This document shows, in pieces, positions 15,898-25,136 of a DNA stretch of 39,103 nucleotides. The position numbers and the translations under genes are program-made. Position 1 is the first letter of the stretch. Each line of letters starts with the position of its first letter. Under the pieces are notes generated by a model. The model had not been told where the DNA came from, made no database searches, and saw only the letters and a program-made list of their open reading frames with translations. This DNA comes from Bacteroidota bacterium (GTDB lineage Bacteria; Bacteroidota; Ignavibacteria; Kryptoniales; JAKASW01), in NCBI GenBank assembly GCA_021794075.1, contig JAJYRM010000029.1:1-39103 (forward strand), in the 5' to 3' direction.

Positions 15898-16795
15898 AAG
15901 GAATACCGTCTGCACCGGGGGCCGCCGATTTACCGATGAATCCCGCAAGTACTATTATGGTGGCGAGGTAAGGGATCATCTGTATGAACTGCGTCGGTAG
16001 GCTGCCGCCCTGCAATTGTATCTGGAGACTTTCCGCGAATCCGAAGAGCAGGCAGGCCGCTGCGGCGCCGAGTGGATTCCACTTTCCGACAATCATGGCG
16101 GCCAAGGCTATATATCCGCGTCCTGCGGACATCCCGTCGGTGAAAGAATGCTGATCAAACGCCAGCCATGCTCCAGCGAGTCCCGCGAGCACACCGCTTA
16201 TCAGAACTCCGTAATAACGGTACAGGGTGACGCTGATGCCTACTGTATCAGCTGCCTCGGGATTCTCGCCAACGGATCGAAGTCTTAATCCGAACCTTGT
16301 CTTGAAGATTATGAAGTGGCTTGCGATGACTATCAGAACCGTCAGGAGAACGAGGGGGTTTCCAAGAAGATGCTCGACGTCGGGTTGGTCTTTTAAGAAT
16401 GCGAGTTTTATATACGGAAGCCCGGCGATCCTGGGAGAATTGCTGGAACTTTGGAAAAGTATTTGAAGAACAAATTTAGTGATGCCGACGGCGAAAAGGT
16501 TGAGAGCGATCCCTGAAATTATTTGGTCGGCCTTGACGTGAATTGATATCACGGCGTGGATTGCCGCAACCAGAAGCCCGCCTGCGATTCCGCACAGCAG
16601 TCCGAACCAAGGGCTGCCGGTATAATATGTTCCGACCGTGGCACAGAAAGCGCCGTTAAGAATGATGCCTTCGAGCGCTATGTTCACGACTCCACCGCGC
16701 TCACTGTACACGCCGCCGAGCGACGCGAGAGAATAGGGCACCGTTATCCTGATTGTTTGCGCGAGGAACGCGAGTGAAAATATCTGGCTAATCAT
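15881..16795 (-). CDS. Nucleoside ABC transporter permease (NupQ/YufQ-like)
   Basis: The 304-residue inner-membrane protein has about eight to ten helices and the branched-chain/simple-sugar permease pattern, including SLGGVYSERGGVVNIALEG near the start and DTVGISVTLYRYYGVLISG later. With the second permease it would form the channel of a purine or general nucleoside importer like NupNOPQ of Bacillus subtilis. It starts inside the end of the other permease gene (8-base overlap), and its stop overlaps the PNP start. Specificity cannot be read from the permease alone; the neighbouring PNP, cdd and tdk genes support nucleosides. Confidence 0.88.
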   Translation of the reverse strand: MISQIFSLAFLAQTIRITVPYSLASLGGVYSERGGVVNIALEGIILNGAFCATVGTYYTGSPWFGLLCGIAGGLLVAAIHAVISIHVKADQIISGIALNLFAVGITKFVLQILFQSSSNSPRIAGLPYIKLAFLKDQPDVEHLLGNPLVLLTVLIVIASHFIIFKTRFGLRLRSVGENPEAADTVGISVTLYRYYGVLISGVLAGLAGAWLAFDQHSFTDGMSAGRGYIALAAMIVGKWNPLGAAAACLLFGFAESLQIQLQGGSLPTQFIQMIPYLATIIVLAGFIGKSAAPGADGIPYEKEK

Positions 16796-17882
16796 TTACC
16801 CTCAGTGTCCTCTTCTTGATAAAGTTCACCAAGATCTTTCTGAAAATTTTGTTGGATGATATGACGAATATTATCACGATGGCCTGGAGAATGCTGACGA
16901 GCTCCTTCGGGACCATTGTGTTTATGACAAGCCCGCCGTATTCGAGCATGCCGAAGAGGAGCGCGGCAAGTATCACTCCAAACGGATTGTTGTTTCCGAG
17001 AAGCGCCACTGCAATTCCCATGAAGCCGGTCCCGGTAGAGAAACCTTCCTCGAAATAGTATTTGTAACCCATTACGTAGTTTGTACCGACGAGCCCTGCG
17101 ATAGCGCCGCCGATGGTCATGCTAAGAATGATATTCTTTGCCACGCTGATCCCACCGTACTCTGCGGCTTTGGAATTCAGTCCAACCACTCTGAGCTCAT
17201 ATCCATACCTTGTCTTATCAACGTAGTACCAGACGGCAACCGCGGCAAGAATAGCTATCAGAATGGAGAAGTTCACGGGGGAGCCGGAGAAACTTGAAAA
17301 GATTGTGTCGAAACGAGGTATCTTTCCTGTTGGGGCGATTTCAGGAGTGTGCACGGTTGCAGGCACGTTGAACAGGTTGGTAACGAAGAAGCTGACAAGC
17401 GCGGCGGCAATGAAGTTAAGCATGATCGTGTTGATGACTTCATGCGCGCCGGTTTTCGCTTTAAGATAACCCGGTATGAAACCCCAAATGCCTCCGCCAA
17501 TCATCCCCGCCAGGATCAGAAGTGGAATTTCAAGAAACGCAGGGACGCCCACCGTATACATTCCGACGAGCGCCGTCATGAACGCTCCGATCTGAAGTTG
17601 CCCCTCGGCTCCGATGTTGAACAGGCCTGCCTTGAAGCAGATCGCGACGGATAGACCAGCGAAAATGAGAGGGGTGGTTTTAAAGAGGAGCTGGCCGATG
17701 CCGTAGGAGGTACCGAGCGTCTGCGAAAAGAGCACCGAGTAAACCTGGAACGGGTTCTGTCCAACGATCAATATGAAAATCGCGCCTACCGCGAAAGAAA
17801 GCACGACCGCGAAAATGGGTATGAGAAAATTTTGGGTGGCGGGGTGTTCGAGCCAATGCCTTCTTTTTGTCTGATCAGCCAT
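16788..17882 (-). CDS. Nucleoside ABC transporter permease (NupP/YufP-like)
   Basis: This 364-residue protein has about nine to ten helices and is the longer of two permeases. It carries the family pattern KAGLFNIGAEGQLQIGAF at about 84-101, KTGAHEVINTIMLNF at about 143-157 and a C-terminal basic tail. In this transporter family the two different permeases pair with one two-domain ATPase. Its start overlaps the ATPase stop by 8 bases and its end overlaps the next permease start by 8 bases, a tightly coupled arrangement. Confidence 0.9.
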   Translation of the reverse strand: MADQTKRRHWLEHPATQNFLIPIFAVVLSFAVGAIFILIVGQNPFQVYSVLFSQTLGTSYGIGQLLFKTTPLIFAGLSVAICFKAGLFNIGAEGQLQIGAFMTALVGMYTVGVPAFLEIPLLILAGMIGGGIWGFIPGYLKAKTGAHEVINTIMLNFIAAALVSFFVTNLFNVPATVHTPEIAPTGKIPRFDTIFSSFSGSPVNFSILIAILAAVAVWYYVDKTRYGYELRVVGLNSKAAEYGGISVAKNIILSMTIGGAIAGLVGTNYVMGYKYYFEEGFSTGTGFMGIAVALLGNNNPFGVILAALLFGMLEYGGLVINTMVPKELVSILQAIVIIFVISSNKIFRKILVNFIKKRTLRVND

Positions 17883-19410
17883 CAGATGCCTTCTGCGAGG
17901 AACCCCGCTTTGAACCTGTCATATAGAGTCCCAGTTCACTTTCTTTCACTTTGTTATTCGGGAAAATCTTCACGATCTGTCCGCCGTACATGATCGCGAT
18001 GCGGTCGGAGAGACTGAGTATTTCGTTGAGATCTGCTGAAATCATGAGAATTGCTTTCCCCGCGTCCCTTGCCTCGACTAGTGTCCTGTGGATAAACTCG
18101 ATGCCGCCAATGTCCACACCGCGGGTCGGCTGGCTTGCGACGATGACCTGCGCGTTGCGTGAGAGCTCTCTCGCTATGATCACTTTTTGCTGATTGCCGC
18201 CGGAAAGGCCGCGGGCTAACGCATCAGGGTTCATCGGACGGATATCGTATTTCGTGATAAGGAACCTGGCGTTTTCCTCAATCGCCTTAAGGTTCATCGC
18301 CAGTCCCGTGCCAAACTCTTTCTGCATGTGGAGTCCGAGTATGAGGTTCTCGGCCACGTCCATTTCTACGACGAGTCCTCTTTTGATGCGATCTTCGGGG
18401 ACGTGTGCCAATCCCCGCGCGAAGACTTCCTTTGGAGTTAACCCGGCAATCTGTATTCCATCCACACTCATAGAGCCAGTAGTCGGCTTCAATAGTCCGG
18501 TGATGCACTCTACCAGCTGAGACTGGCCGTTACCCTCAACGCCCGCGATTCCAAGAATTTCGCCCGACGCCACTTCCAGGGAGACGTTGTTTAAAATGTT
18601 GACGCCGCGCTTGTCGATGTACGACAAATTGTTTATCGAAAGTACAGGATCGCCCGCTTTTCGGTCATTCTTCTCGACCCGCAGAAGGATGCGTCTGCCG
18701 ACCATCATCTCGGCAAGCTCTTCGGGGCTTGTTGAGGCAGTCTCAACCTCTCCAACTATCTTTCCTCGACGCATGACTGATACATGATCGCTGATTGCCA
18801 TCACTTCGCTGAGTTTATGCGTTATCAGGACGATCGTCTTTCCTTCGTCTTTCAACTCGGAGAGTATCCTGAATAGTTGCGTTGATTCTTGAGGAGTTAG
18901 AACTGCCGTCGGTTCATCGAGGACCAGGATATCGGCTTTCCTGTAAATAGCCTTAAGAATCTCGACGCGCTGTTGGATTCCGACGCCGACATTCTCCACT
19001 TTCTCGTTCAGGGGAACCGTGAGAGAGAACCTTCCGCCAAGTTCAGAAATTTCGGCGGTGGTCTTCTTGAGGTCGAGGAGGGAATAACGTGTTGTCTCGG
19101 CCCCGAGGACGATATTCTCCAGCACTGTCATCGGCCCGACCAGCATGAAATGCTGATGGACCATGCCTATCCCATTACGTATCGAATCGTGCGGAGATTT
19201 TATGGAGACTTCTTTTTCGTGAATCCTAATTATGCCTGCGTCGGGCTGGTACAGCCCGTACAAAGTCTCCATCAGGGTGGTTTTACCCGCGCCGTTCTCG
19301 CCCACGAGGGCGTGGATGGTCCCGGACTGCACCTTCAGCGTAACTTCATCGTTGGCGACCGTGCGAGCGAATCGCTTCGTGATGTTAAGAAGTTCTACCG
19401 CGTAAGGCAT
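17875..19410 (-). CDS. Nucleoside ABC transporter ATP-binding protein, two ABC domains (NupO/YufO-like)
   Basis: The 511-residue ATPase powers import. Domain 1 has Walker A GENGAGKT (37-44), the signature-like VGIQQRVEI (143-151) and Walker B ILVLDEPT (161-168). Domain 2 has a degenerate P-loop, VEGNGQSQ (291-298), lacking GKT. It also has a good signature LSGGNQQK (402-409) and Walker B VIVASQPT, where Q replaces the catalytic Glu. One active and one weak site is usual in this sugar/nucleoside subfamily, so this is not a defect. It lies 11 bases after the binding protein gene and overlaps the next permease by 8. Confidence 0.93.
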   Translation of the reverse strand: MPYAVELLNITKRFARTVANDEVTLKVQSGTIHALVGENGAGKTTLMETLYGLYQPDAGIIRIHEKEVSIKSPHDSIRNGIGMVHQHFMLVGPMTVLENIVLGAETTRYSLLDLKKTTAEISELGGRFSLTVPLNEKVENVGVGIQQRVEILKAIYRKADILVLDEPTAVLTPQESTQLFRILSELKDEGKTIVLITHKLSEVMAISDHVSVMRRGKIVGEVETASTSPEELAEMMVGRRILLRVEKNDRKAGDPVLSINNLSYIDKRGVNILNNVSLEVASGEILGIAGVEGNGQSQLVECITGLLKPTTGSMSVDGIQIAGLTPKEVFARGLAHVPEDRIKRGLVVEMDVAENLILGLHMQKEFGTGLAMNLKAIEENARFLITKYDIRPMNPDALARGLSGGNQQKVIIARELSRNAQVIVASQPTRGVDIGGIEFIHRTLVEARDAGKAILMISADLNEILSLSDRIAIMYGGQIVKIFPNNKVKESELGLYMTGSKRGSSQKASDG

Positions 19411-19421
19411 TGGGTCAGCGT

Positions 19422-20447
19422 TTACTCGTTCGGAACTTCAATCTTTCTTTCGATGATCTCTTGTCGTAGCTGTTGCACTTTCTTATAGACCTTTTCGGGA
19501 ATCAAGGGTTTGTTTTCTTTGTCGTAGACAAAGTCGACTCCATTGTCCTTCAATCCGAAGACCCTCGGTTTACCGCCGTTGAATTTTCCTTCCTTCCATT
19601 CCTTTATGATATCGTATACGGCGACGTCGCCCTTCTTGACCATGCTGGTAAGCACATAGCCCGGGGCTTCGTTCCACTGATCCATGTCGACCCCGATCGC
19701 GTACTTCTTCATTTCCCGCGCCGCATCAAAGACTCCGAGCCCGGTCACGCCGGCGGCGTGATATATTATGTCTGCGCCCCGTGAATATTGGGCCAGCGCG
19801 AGCTCTTTTCCTTTTGCCGGATTTTTGAACGCGTCTCCGGTAACGCCCGCGTACGCAACGAGGACTTTACATTTCGGGTTCACGTATTTCACCCCAGCCT
19901 GATATCCCACCTGGAATTTTCGGATGAGTGGCGACTCCATACCGCCAATGAAACCGACTATGTTCGTCTTTGTCATCATACCCGCGATTGCGCCGACGAG
20001 GAACGAGCCTTCATTCTCCCGGAATTCAATCGGGATCACATTCTTTGGAACTGCCTTGGTCGAGTCGTATGTGTAGTCTATGCACGCGAACTTCTTGTTC
20101 GGGAACGCCTTGGCTACCTGGTTGATATCGTCCGTGAAAATGAAGCCGACGCCGAATACGATGCCGATGCTCTTTTGGCTGGCGAGCTGTCGAAGCGCTG
20201 ATTCTCTGTCAGATCCTCCGCCCGGTTCGATGTATTGATACTTGATCCCAAGGCTGTCCTTTGCCATCACGAGTCCGCGATAAGCCTGGTCGTTAAACGA
20301 TTTGTCTCCCCGCCCACCAACGTCGAATACGAGTCCAACCTCGCTGTTCGGTGGCGCGCTTGGCTGGCTCTTTCCGCACGATTCAAAAAGCAAAGTCGAA
20401 CTTGTCAGGACGAGTACCGAGAGGACAGCGGATATGACTTTTTTCAT
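19422..20447 (-). CDS. BMP-family nucleoside-binding lipoprotein (PnrA-like)
   Basis: BMP/PnrA proteins capture purine nucleosides in the periplasm for the ABC importer. The 341-residue protein has a signal sequence ending in FESC at about 20-23, the likely lipid-modified cysteine in a loose Bacteroidota-style lipobox. The fold then shows VFDVGGRGDKSFND near the N-terminus, FGVGFIFTDDI, GSFLVGAIAGMMTK and GVDMDQ, the last holding the Asp expected to contact ribose. AGGAG lies six bases before the ATG. It comes 66 bases after tdk and heads the four transporter genes. Confidence 0.9.
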   Translation of the reverse strand: MKKVISAVLSVLVLTSSTLLFESCGKSQPSAPPNSEVGLVFDVGGRGDKSFNDQAYRGLVMAKDSLGIKYQYIEPGGGSDRESALRQLASQKSIGIVFGVGFIFTDDINQVAKAFPNKKFACIDYTYDSTKAVPKNVIPIEFRENEGSFLVGAIAGMMTKTNIVGFIGGMESPLIRKFQVGYQAGVKYVNPKCKVLVAYAGVTGDAFKNPAKGKELALAQYSRGADIIYHAAGVTGLGVFDAAREMKKYAIGVDMDQWNEAPGYVLTSMVKKGDVAVYDIIKEWKEGKFNGGKPRVFGLKDNGVDFVYDKENKPLIPEKVYKKVQQLRQEIIERKIEVPNE

Positions 20448-20513
20448 GCCTAACTCCTGTGATAAGAATAATATCGAATCTGTTGGTGCCGGACCTTGCT
20501 CTTCCGTGTGCTG

Positions 20514-21089
20514 TCAGTCAGAAGGGGGGACGAAACACTTCCGGCAGCGGGCTTCATAGATGTCCTTCGCTCCGACGAGTACTCGTTCACCCTGGTGAGT
20601 CTTGCGCTGTGTCCTGTCCGCCGGGTTGCCACAAACCATGCAAATAGCCAGCGTCTTGGTTATATATTCGGCGACAGCAAGGAGTTGAGGTATGGGTTCG
20701 AAGGGCTTTGCGCGGTAATCCTGATCGAGCCCTGCCACGATGACCCTTTTTCCTGCGGTCGCGAGAGACTCGCAAACGTCGACCAGCTCAGGTCCGAAGA
20801 ATTGACCTTCGTCTATTCCGACGACCTGCGCCTCTGCAGAGAGAGAAGTGATCTCAGCAGCCGAGTCGACCACGATTGATTTCAATCTCTCGTCGCTGTG
20901 TGAGACGATATGGTCGTCGCTGTACCTCTTGTCTATTCGAGGTTTGAAAATAGCGACGTTCTGCCTTGCGATTTCGGCGCGTCGCAGCCGCCTGATCAAC
21001 TCTTCCGTCTTTCCGCTGAACATACAACCGCAGATTACCTCTATCCATCCGGTCTCGCGCGGCGCGTAGTGTAAACTAATCTCTTCCAT
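20514..21089 (-). CDS. tdk: Thymidine kinase (type II, zinc-binding)
   Basis: Tdk phosphorylates thymidine and deoxyuridine with ATP. The 191-residue protein has the P-loop GCMFSGKT (21-28), the Walker B-like DEGQFF (94-98 region) and four zinc cysteines C150, C153, C182 and C185 in two CxxC pairs, as in the human TK1-like family. Its ATG overlaps the end of cdd by 14 bases. In this operon it would trap imported or deaminated pyrimidine deoxynucleosides inside the cell. Confidence 0.95.
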   Translation of the reverse strand: MEEISLHYAPRETGWIEVICGCMFSGKTEELIRRLRRAEIARQNVAIFKPRIDKRYSDDHIVSHSDERLKSIVVDSAAEITSLSAEAQVVGIDEGQFFGPELVDVCESLATAGKRVIVAGLDQDYRAKPFEPIPQLLAVAEYITKTLAICMVCGNPADRTQRKTHQGERVLVGAKDIYEARCRKCFVPPSD

Positions 21090-21498
21090 TAAGCAGTGTC
21101 TTTGATGTAAATGCTTCCGGGATGAGTGAGGAAAGCCTGTAGCTCCGCACTTCTCCCTTCTTGTTAGTCAAGAGAATTTCAATATCGCCGGCCAGCTCGT
21201 ACATAACTTGCCTGCAGGCTCCGCAAGGTGTACAGAAATCTTTTGCGTCCGAAACGATCGCGATGCGGGTGAATTTCGATTCGCCATCGTTGAGAGCGGA
21301 CCACAACGCGATTCGCTCGGCACACATCGACAACCCGTAACTGCTCGATTCGATGTTGAACGCTGAGTAGATCTTTCCGGATTCTGTCTGTATTGCCGCC
21401 CCGACCTTGAAATGCGAAAATCTCGCTTCCGATTTCCTTCTGGCTTCGTCAGCAGCTGAGAACAATTCTGTAAGGGAAGCAGTGGTTTTCTGTGACAT
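21076..21498 (-). CDS. cdd: Cytidine deaminase (homotetrameric type)
   Basis: Cdd converts cytidine and deoxycytidine to uridine and deoxyuridine. The 140-residue protein has FNIE at 47-50 (substrate contacts), CAE at 59-61 (zinc ligand and catalytic Glu) and PCGAC at 91-95 (two zinc cysteines). Its length fits the small tetrameric form. It is the first gene of the salvage operon, and the ATG is only 8 bases from a promoter -10 element, with no ribosome site between them. Confidence 0.95.
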   Translation of the reverse strand: MSQKTTASLTELFSAADEARRKSEARFSHFKVGAAIQTESGKIYSAFNIESSSYGLSMCAERIALWSALNDGESKFTRIAIVSDAKDFCTPCGACRQVMYELAGDIEILLTNKKGEVRSYRLSSLIPEAFTSKTLLNGRD

Positions 21499-21506
21499 TT
21501 ATGAAA

Positions 21507-21535
21507 AATATATTAGCAGAAACGAAGAAAATCAA
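21507..21535 (-). promoter_or_regulatory. Promoter of the nucleoside salvage operon, probably leaderless
   Basis: Read on the minus strand, TTGATT (21530-21535) and TATATT (21507-21512) are separated by 17 bases. Only 8 bases separate the -10 box from the cdd ATG, so transcription should start at or within a base or two of the start codon. Confidence 0.55.
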
Positions 21536-21666
21536 GGTTTCTGAGCTGTTTTGCGGGACATAATATGAGATACGATTGAATGAGCTTCTCACACCCGTTT
21601 CATTCCTGTGGCACGAAGCGACTTGGCGTGCCGTCCGTGAAATCATTTGAATTACATCTTGCCCAT

Positions 21667-23742
21667 TCAACGCGAAGGCGTGCCCGAGTCCCGGAGATAT
21701 TTGTAAACGGTAGGGTTTTCAATTCCCCTCCGATAATCAGATGACAAGTAGATTTCATTGTTTATGGAAGTCACGTCGTAAATGCTTGCATGAATAACGA
21801 AAAGAGATTGGGTAGACTTGTTCTCAACTAACCGCCAAAATGCGGTTGAGTCCGCAACGTCTTGCGTCGCGTAGACCGTGTCCCCAACGGCGCAGAAACA
21901 ATATGGTCTAAATGGGACAGCGTATGTCGAGACGTTCCGGTTGAACAAATTGTAAGCGGCTATCGCGTATGAGTCGTTGAGCGAGTCGACGATGAAGTCT
22001 ATTTCATTGTTCTTGTCCGCGTTGAATGAGCACGCGACAATTTTGTAAGGGAGCACAGATATCGAATCCAACCGAGCAATGTATCGCGGGTCAAGGTCGA
22101 GCAAGAATATTTTTCCTTGTCTTAGGTAAGCGCCGTAATCCTCGTCGGCGCTGATTCTCGGTTCGTAGCCCGAATAGAAAGCCGCGGCGGAATGAGTTCT
22201 AAAATATACAACCGCTTCTCCGTTTCTGGTCGTCTCCATCGCATAGTTATCTCCGATATCACCTGAACCGTAACTATAAATACTCGCGGATGGAGCTTGT
22301 CCAGGGTCGGCACCTTCAGGCTTAAAGGTTTCGGTAGCTGAATCTAAAGCTACGTAAGTCAATCGACCTGAGTGGAGGCCTGGACTGAACGCTGGCTCAT
22401 TAAGTACAGATGCAGGTAAAACGGGGGTCAGCGGCAAGTTAGCGGGACGATCGACAAATCTCTCTCCGATATAGAGTGTGGCAGTTGCGGCACAAACGAT
22501 AACAAAGGTCAGCACCAGCCTGAAATAGCGCAGGTGCTTTGGAACTATGCGACTCTGGAAAATAAGGTAAACTATATAAATAGCGACTAAGAGTAAGAAG
22601 CTTTCGTAATTCAGTATTATACTCAACACGCTTCCGTATTCGCCTTCGAACGTATAGAACGGAATGCAGGCAAGTGCGTATAGCACGAGGAAGGCGCCTG
22701 CCAATTTTGTTCGGCCCTCTTCCGTGGCGGCCTGGACGATGGCCACGATCGCTGGGGCGAGGAGTACCAGCTCGGCGGGTGTAAACGTCGGGAGAAAAAA
22801 CAAAGTTGGAAAAGTAGCAGCGACGAGAGCTTCGCGAGGCTTGTTCATTGATACGCCTTTGTAGAAGAAGTAGGCTGTCGGGACAACGATTGCGGCCTTG
22901 AAGAACGAACTAGCCAGGAGAAAAGCGGGTGTTGAATTCAGAAGGGGGGTGGGATTCAAAGTCTCATTGTATATGAATACTCTTCGGAGAAAAGACCAAG
23001 CGGTCTGAAAAGTGTCCGAAAACGGATTAAGCACTCTTCCATTGAGATAGGCGGTGACTATACGCTGGTAATAAAAAACGAACGTAGAATTTCCGACTAC
23101 CAGGTAGGTGATGACCAGCACCACAACCGTGGTCATCAAAAAATAAGTGAATGTTCTCCATCTGGTCGCCAGGAGAAAAAGAAGGACGGGCAAGCCTAAG
23201 ACCGGGTTGAAAGGGAATGCGAGTCCGATAAAAACCCCGCAGGCTGCTAACTTGCCAAGCGAGAAAGCATAGAACGCGAGCACGAACAGTAGAGTCAGAA
23301 TTATGAAAGGCTCGCTCGCCTGAAAGTTGTATGCTAGCGCGAAGGAAGTGCTTAAGAAAACAAGGTAGGTGGTCTTGTTTGAGGTCTCTGCGACCTTTGC
23401 GGTAGCGTGAACGAGCATGACGAGCGCAACAATATTTGCCGCAGTAAAAAGAATGCGGGCCATCATGACCGGCGGAAAAGCAAAGAACGCGTCCGCCGCG
23501 ATTGATGTTGGAGTTGCTCCCACGAGATACATGATTTTTTCGGATAGGCCGCTTGCGCCGATGAGCTTTTGAAAGAGTGGGAACCGATAAAGAAGGACTG
23601 GATTTATTCCTTCGAGGAGATTCTTTCCTGCCACGTAGCTCGCTATGAATGTACCTTCAATCTTAAAGAAGCCGGATAAAACTCCGTAGAGAACTATGAA
23701 TAGCGCGGAAACGAATACGAACAGCTTGGATATTAGGCGCAT
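21667..23742 (-). CDS. Large multi-spanning membrane protein, GT-C/GT87-like, with C-terminal beta-rich domain
   Basis: The 691-residue protein has about eleven to twelve helices in residues 1-435, then a soluble domain of about 250 residues, presumably periplasmic. The early stretch ASYVAGKNLLEGINPVLLY resembles the first loop of DUF2029/GT87 polyprenol-linked glycosyltransferases; an acidic residue nearby (E29) could take the place of the usual Asp. The C-terminal part has repeated short beta-like segments (GKIFLLDLDP, GDTVYATQDV, NNEIYLSSDY), suggestive of an incomplete propeller. I cannot name a substrate or confirm catalysis. It starts 14 bases after the phosphoesterase gene, so the two are probably cotranscribed. 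The cdd promoter lies 130 bases beyond its end. Confidence 0.55.
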   Translation of the reverse strand: MRLISKLFVFVSALFIVLYGVLSGFFKIEGTFIASYVAGKNLLEGINPVLLYRFPLFQKLIGASGLSEKIMYLVGATPTSIAADAFFAFPPVMMARILFTAANIVALVMLVHATAKVAETSNKTTYLVFLSTSFALAYNFQASEPFIILTLLFVLAFYAFSLGKLAACGVFIGLAFPFNPVLGLPVLLFLLATRWRTFTYFLMTTVVVLVITYLVVGNSTFVFYYQRIVTAYLNGRVLNPFSDTFQTAWSFLRRVFIYNETLNPTPLLNSTPAFLLASSFFKAAIVVPTAYFFYKGVSMNKPREALVAATFPTLFFLPTFTPAELVLLAPAIVAIVQAATEEGRTKLAGAFLVLYALACIPFYTFEGEYGSVLSIILNYESFLLLVAIYIVYLIFQSRIVPKHLRYFRLVLTFVIVCAATATLYIGERFVDRPANLPLTPVLPASVLNEPAFSPGLHSGRLTYVALDSATETFKPEGADPGQAPSASIYSYGSGDIGDNYAMETTRNGEAVVYFRTHSAAAFYSGYEPRISADEDYGAYLRQGKIFLLDLDPRYIARLDSISVLPYKIVACSFNADKNNEIDFIVDSLNDSYAIAAYNLFNRNVSTYAVPFRPYCFCAVGDTVYATQDVADSTAFWRLVENKSTQSLFVIHASIYDVTSINNEIYLSSDYRRGIENPTVYKYLRDSGTPSR

Positions 23743-23756
23743 TTAGCAGATGTTTT

Positions 23757-24971
23757 TCATCCAACTTTCGAAGTTGAGCGCAGAGTGAAGAGTGTAATTT
23801 CCGGCGGACAATTGACCCTGATCGGCAGTCCCACAGTTCCAATCCCGCGGCTCACATACATAAGTGTGTCGCCCATTTTATACCTCCCGGACACATAAGG
23901 CGAAACAAGCGCGGCGGGAGTAATCTTCTCACCGAAAAGATCGAGAAAGACGATTTGGCCGCCGTGCGTATGTCCACTAAGCATAAGGTCGAATCCTCCG
24001 GCGACGGCGTTCTCCAGATAGTAGGGTTTGTGGCAGAGAAGTATCCTTGTTGTGTCGAGCGAATCGGCTTCATGCGACACCTTGGGGAAGTTAGCGTGCC
24101 GTCCATCGTCGACTCCCGAAAGCATCAACTTTGTCCCGTCAATGTCGAGTTCGTCGGTTTCGTTCCTCAGCACTTTCATCCCATGTTCGCGAAGCTTCTC
24201 GGTTATGTAGGCGGGGTTCCCGAAGAAATCATGATTGCCAAGGCAAGCGTAAGTCCCGAATTTTGATTTCAATCCTGAGAACGCTTTGGCCAGCGGCAGT
24301 ACTTCGCTGTCCTTGCTCGTTATGAAGTCGCCTGGGATGAATATCATATCGGCTTTAAGATCGTTCACGGCCTGCGCATATTTGATCATGTCATCCTCAA
24401 GCATGTACATGCCGGAGTGAATATCGCTAATCATCGATATGGTAAGTCCGTCCAGTTGTGGCGGAAGATTTTTCAGCGTCAGTGTCACGTGGTCGATCTT
24501 GTATTCGTCTCTGTCATATATGCTGTGGAGAGAGCCTATGAACGCATAAGCCCCCAAACCGACTGCGCCTTTCCTTATGAAAGAACGGCGCGACTTCGAA
24601 GGCGGAATCGGAGATCTTTCGGCGGGTAGTTTTTTTGCAGATCGCTTCAGTCGTCGAAACAACATTCGGGCGATATAAACAACCATTGCCGTCAAGACAA
24701 CCCCGAGACTTACTGTCTGGTATGCGAAGAAAGGCATCATGATGAATGTTCTTACGAAACCGCGGTAGTAGAACAATCCAGGATCGGTGCGGGTGAGCAG
24801 GAGCGGCAGGTTTATTACGACGAATATGATTGGTAGATATATCTTTATGAATTTTCTCCCAACACTCTTGCCGGCCAAAAATCGTGACGCAAGAATGTAC
24901 ATCAAGACCTGTGCGCCGACTGTGAGCAGGAGGAAGAGTATGAAAAAGAAATGGAATGGGACGTGCGGCAT
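23757..24971 (-). CDS. Membrane-anchored metallophosphoesterase (YkuE/YaeI-like)
   Basis: Three to four N-terminal helices (about 6-30, 43-60, 73-101) precede a calcineurin-like domain. Metal and active-site motifs are complete: SDIHSG (D183, H185), GD (214-215), GNHD (245-248), H314 and GHTHGG (333-338). This subfamily includes UDP-2,3-diacylglucosamine-type and related phosphodiesterases acting at membranes; the true substrate is unknown. Between the helices and the catalytic domain lies RRSFIRKG (128-135) followed by a hydrophobic stretch, like an internal twin-arginine signal. That could export the catalytic domain across the inner membrane. The gene starts an apparent two-gene unit with the GT-C-like protein. 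Confidence 0.85.
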   Translation of the reverse strand: MPHVPFHFFFILFLLLTVGAQVLMYILASRFLAGKSVGRKFIKIYLPIIFVVINLPLLLTRTDPGLFYYRGFVRTFIMMPFFAYQTVSLGVVLTAMVVYIARMLFRRLKRSAKKLPAERSPIPPSKSRRSFIRKGAVGLGAYAFIGSLHSIYDRDEYKIDHVTLTLKNLPPQLDGLTISMISDIHSGMYMLEDDMIKYAQAVNDLKADMIFIPGDFITSKDSEVLPLAKAFSGLKSKFGTYACLGNHDFFGNPAYITEKLREHGMKVLRNETDELDIDGTKLMLSGVDDGRHANFPKVSHEADSLDTTRILLCHKPYYLENAVAGGFDLMLSGHTHGGQIVFLDLFGEKITPAALVSPYVSGRYKMGDTLMYVSRGIGTVGLPIRVNCPPEITLFTLRSTSKVG

Positions 24972-25130
24972 CTATGTAGAATAGCTCCTTTGTGAATTTC
25001 CGACAATTTAACAGGTAATCAGGTATTTTTACAGGGAGAAATGTCAAATTGGTTTGCCGGTTTATCAGCACATTCAATATGGCTTCTTTTACTGAAAATC
25101 ACGGGGCGACCGTTTTGTGTTATATTGGAC

Positions 25131-25136
25131 TATAAT
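25131..25136 (+). promoter_or_regulatory. Possible -10 element for the POT transporter gene
   Basis: A perfect TATAAT lies 73 bases before the ATG at 25210; no good -35 box is at the usual distance. If used, transcription would start near 25143, downstream of the alternative GTG at 25117. Confidence 0.3.

Noticed and set aside
17875-19410. ABC ATPase inactivated by mutation (second P-loop lacks GKT)
   Set aside because: A degenerate second site is normal in two-domain sugar/nucleoside importer ATPases.
24514-25077. 187-codon minus-strand frame upstream of and overlapping the phosphoesterase
   Set aside because: It overlaps the phosphoesterase coding region in another frame and has no domain; the latter has complete active-site motifs.
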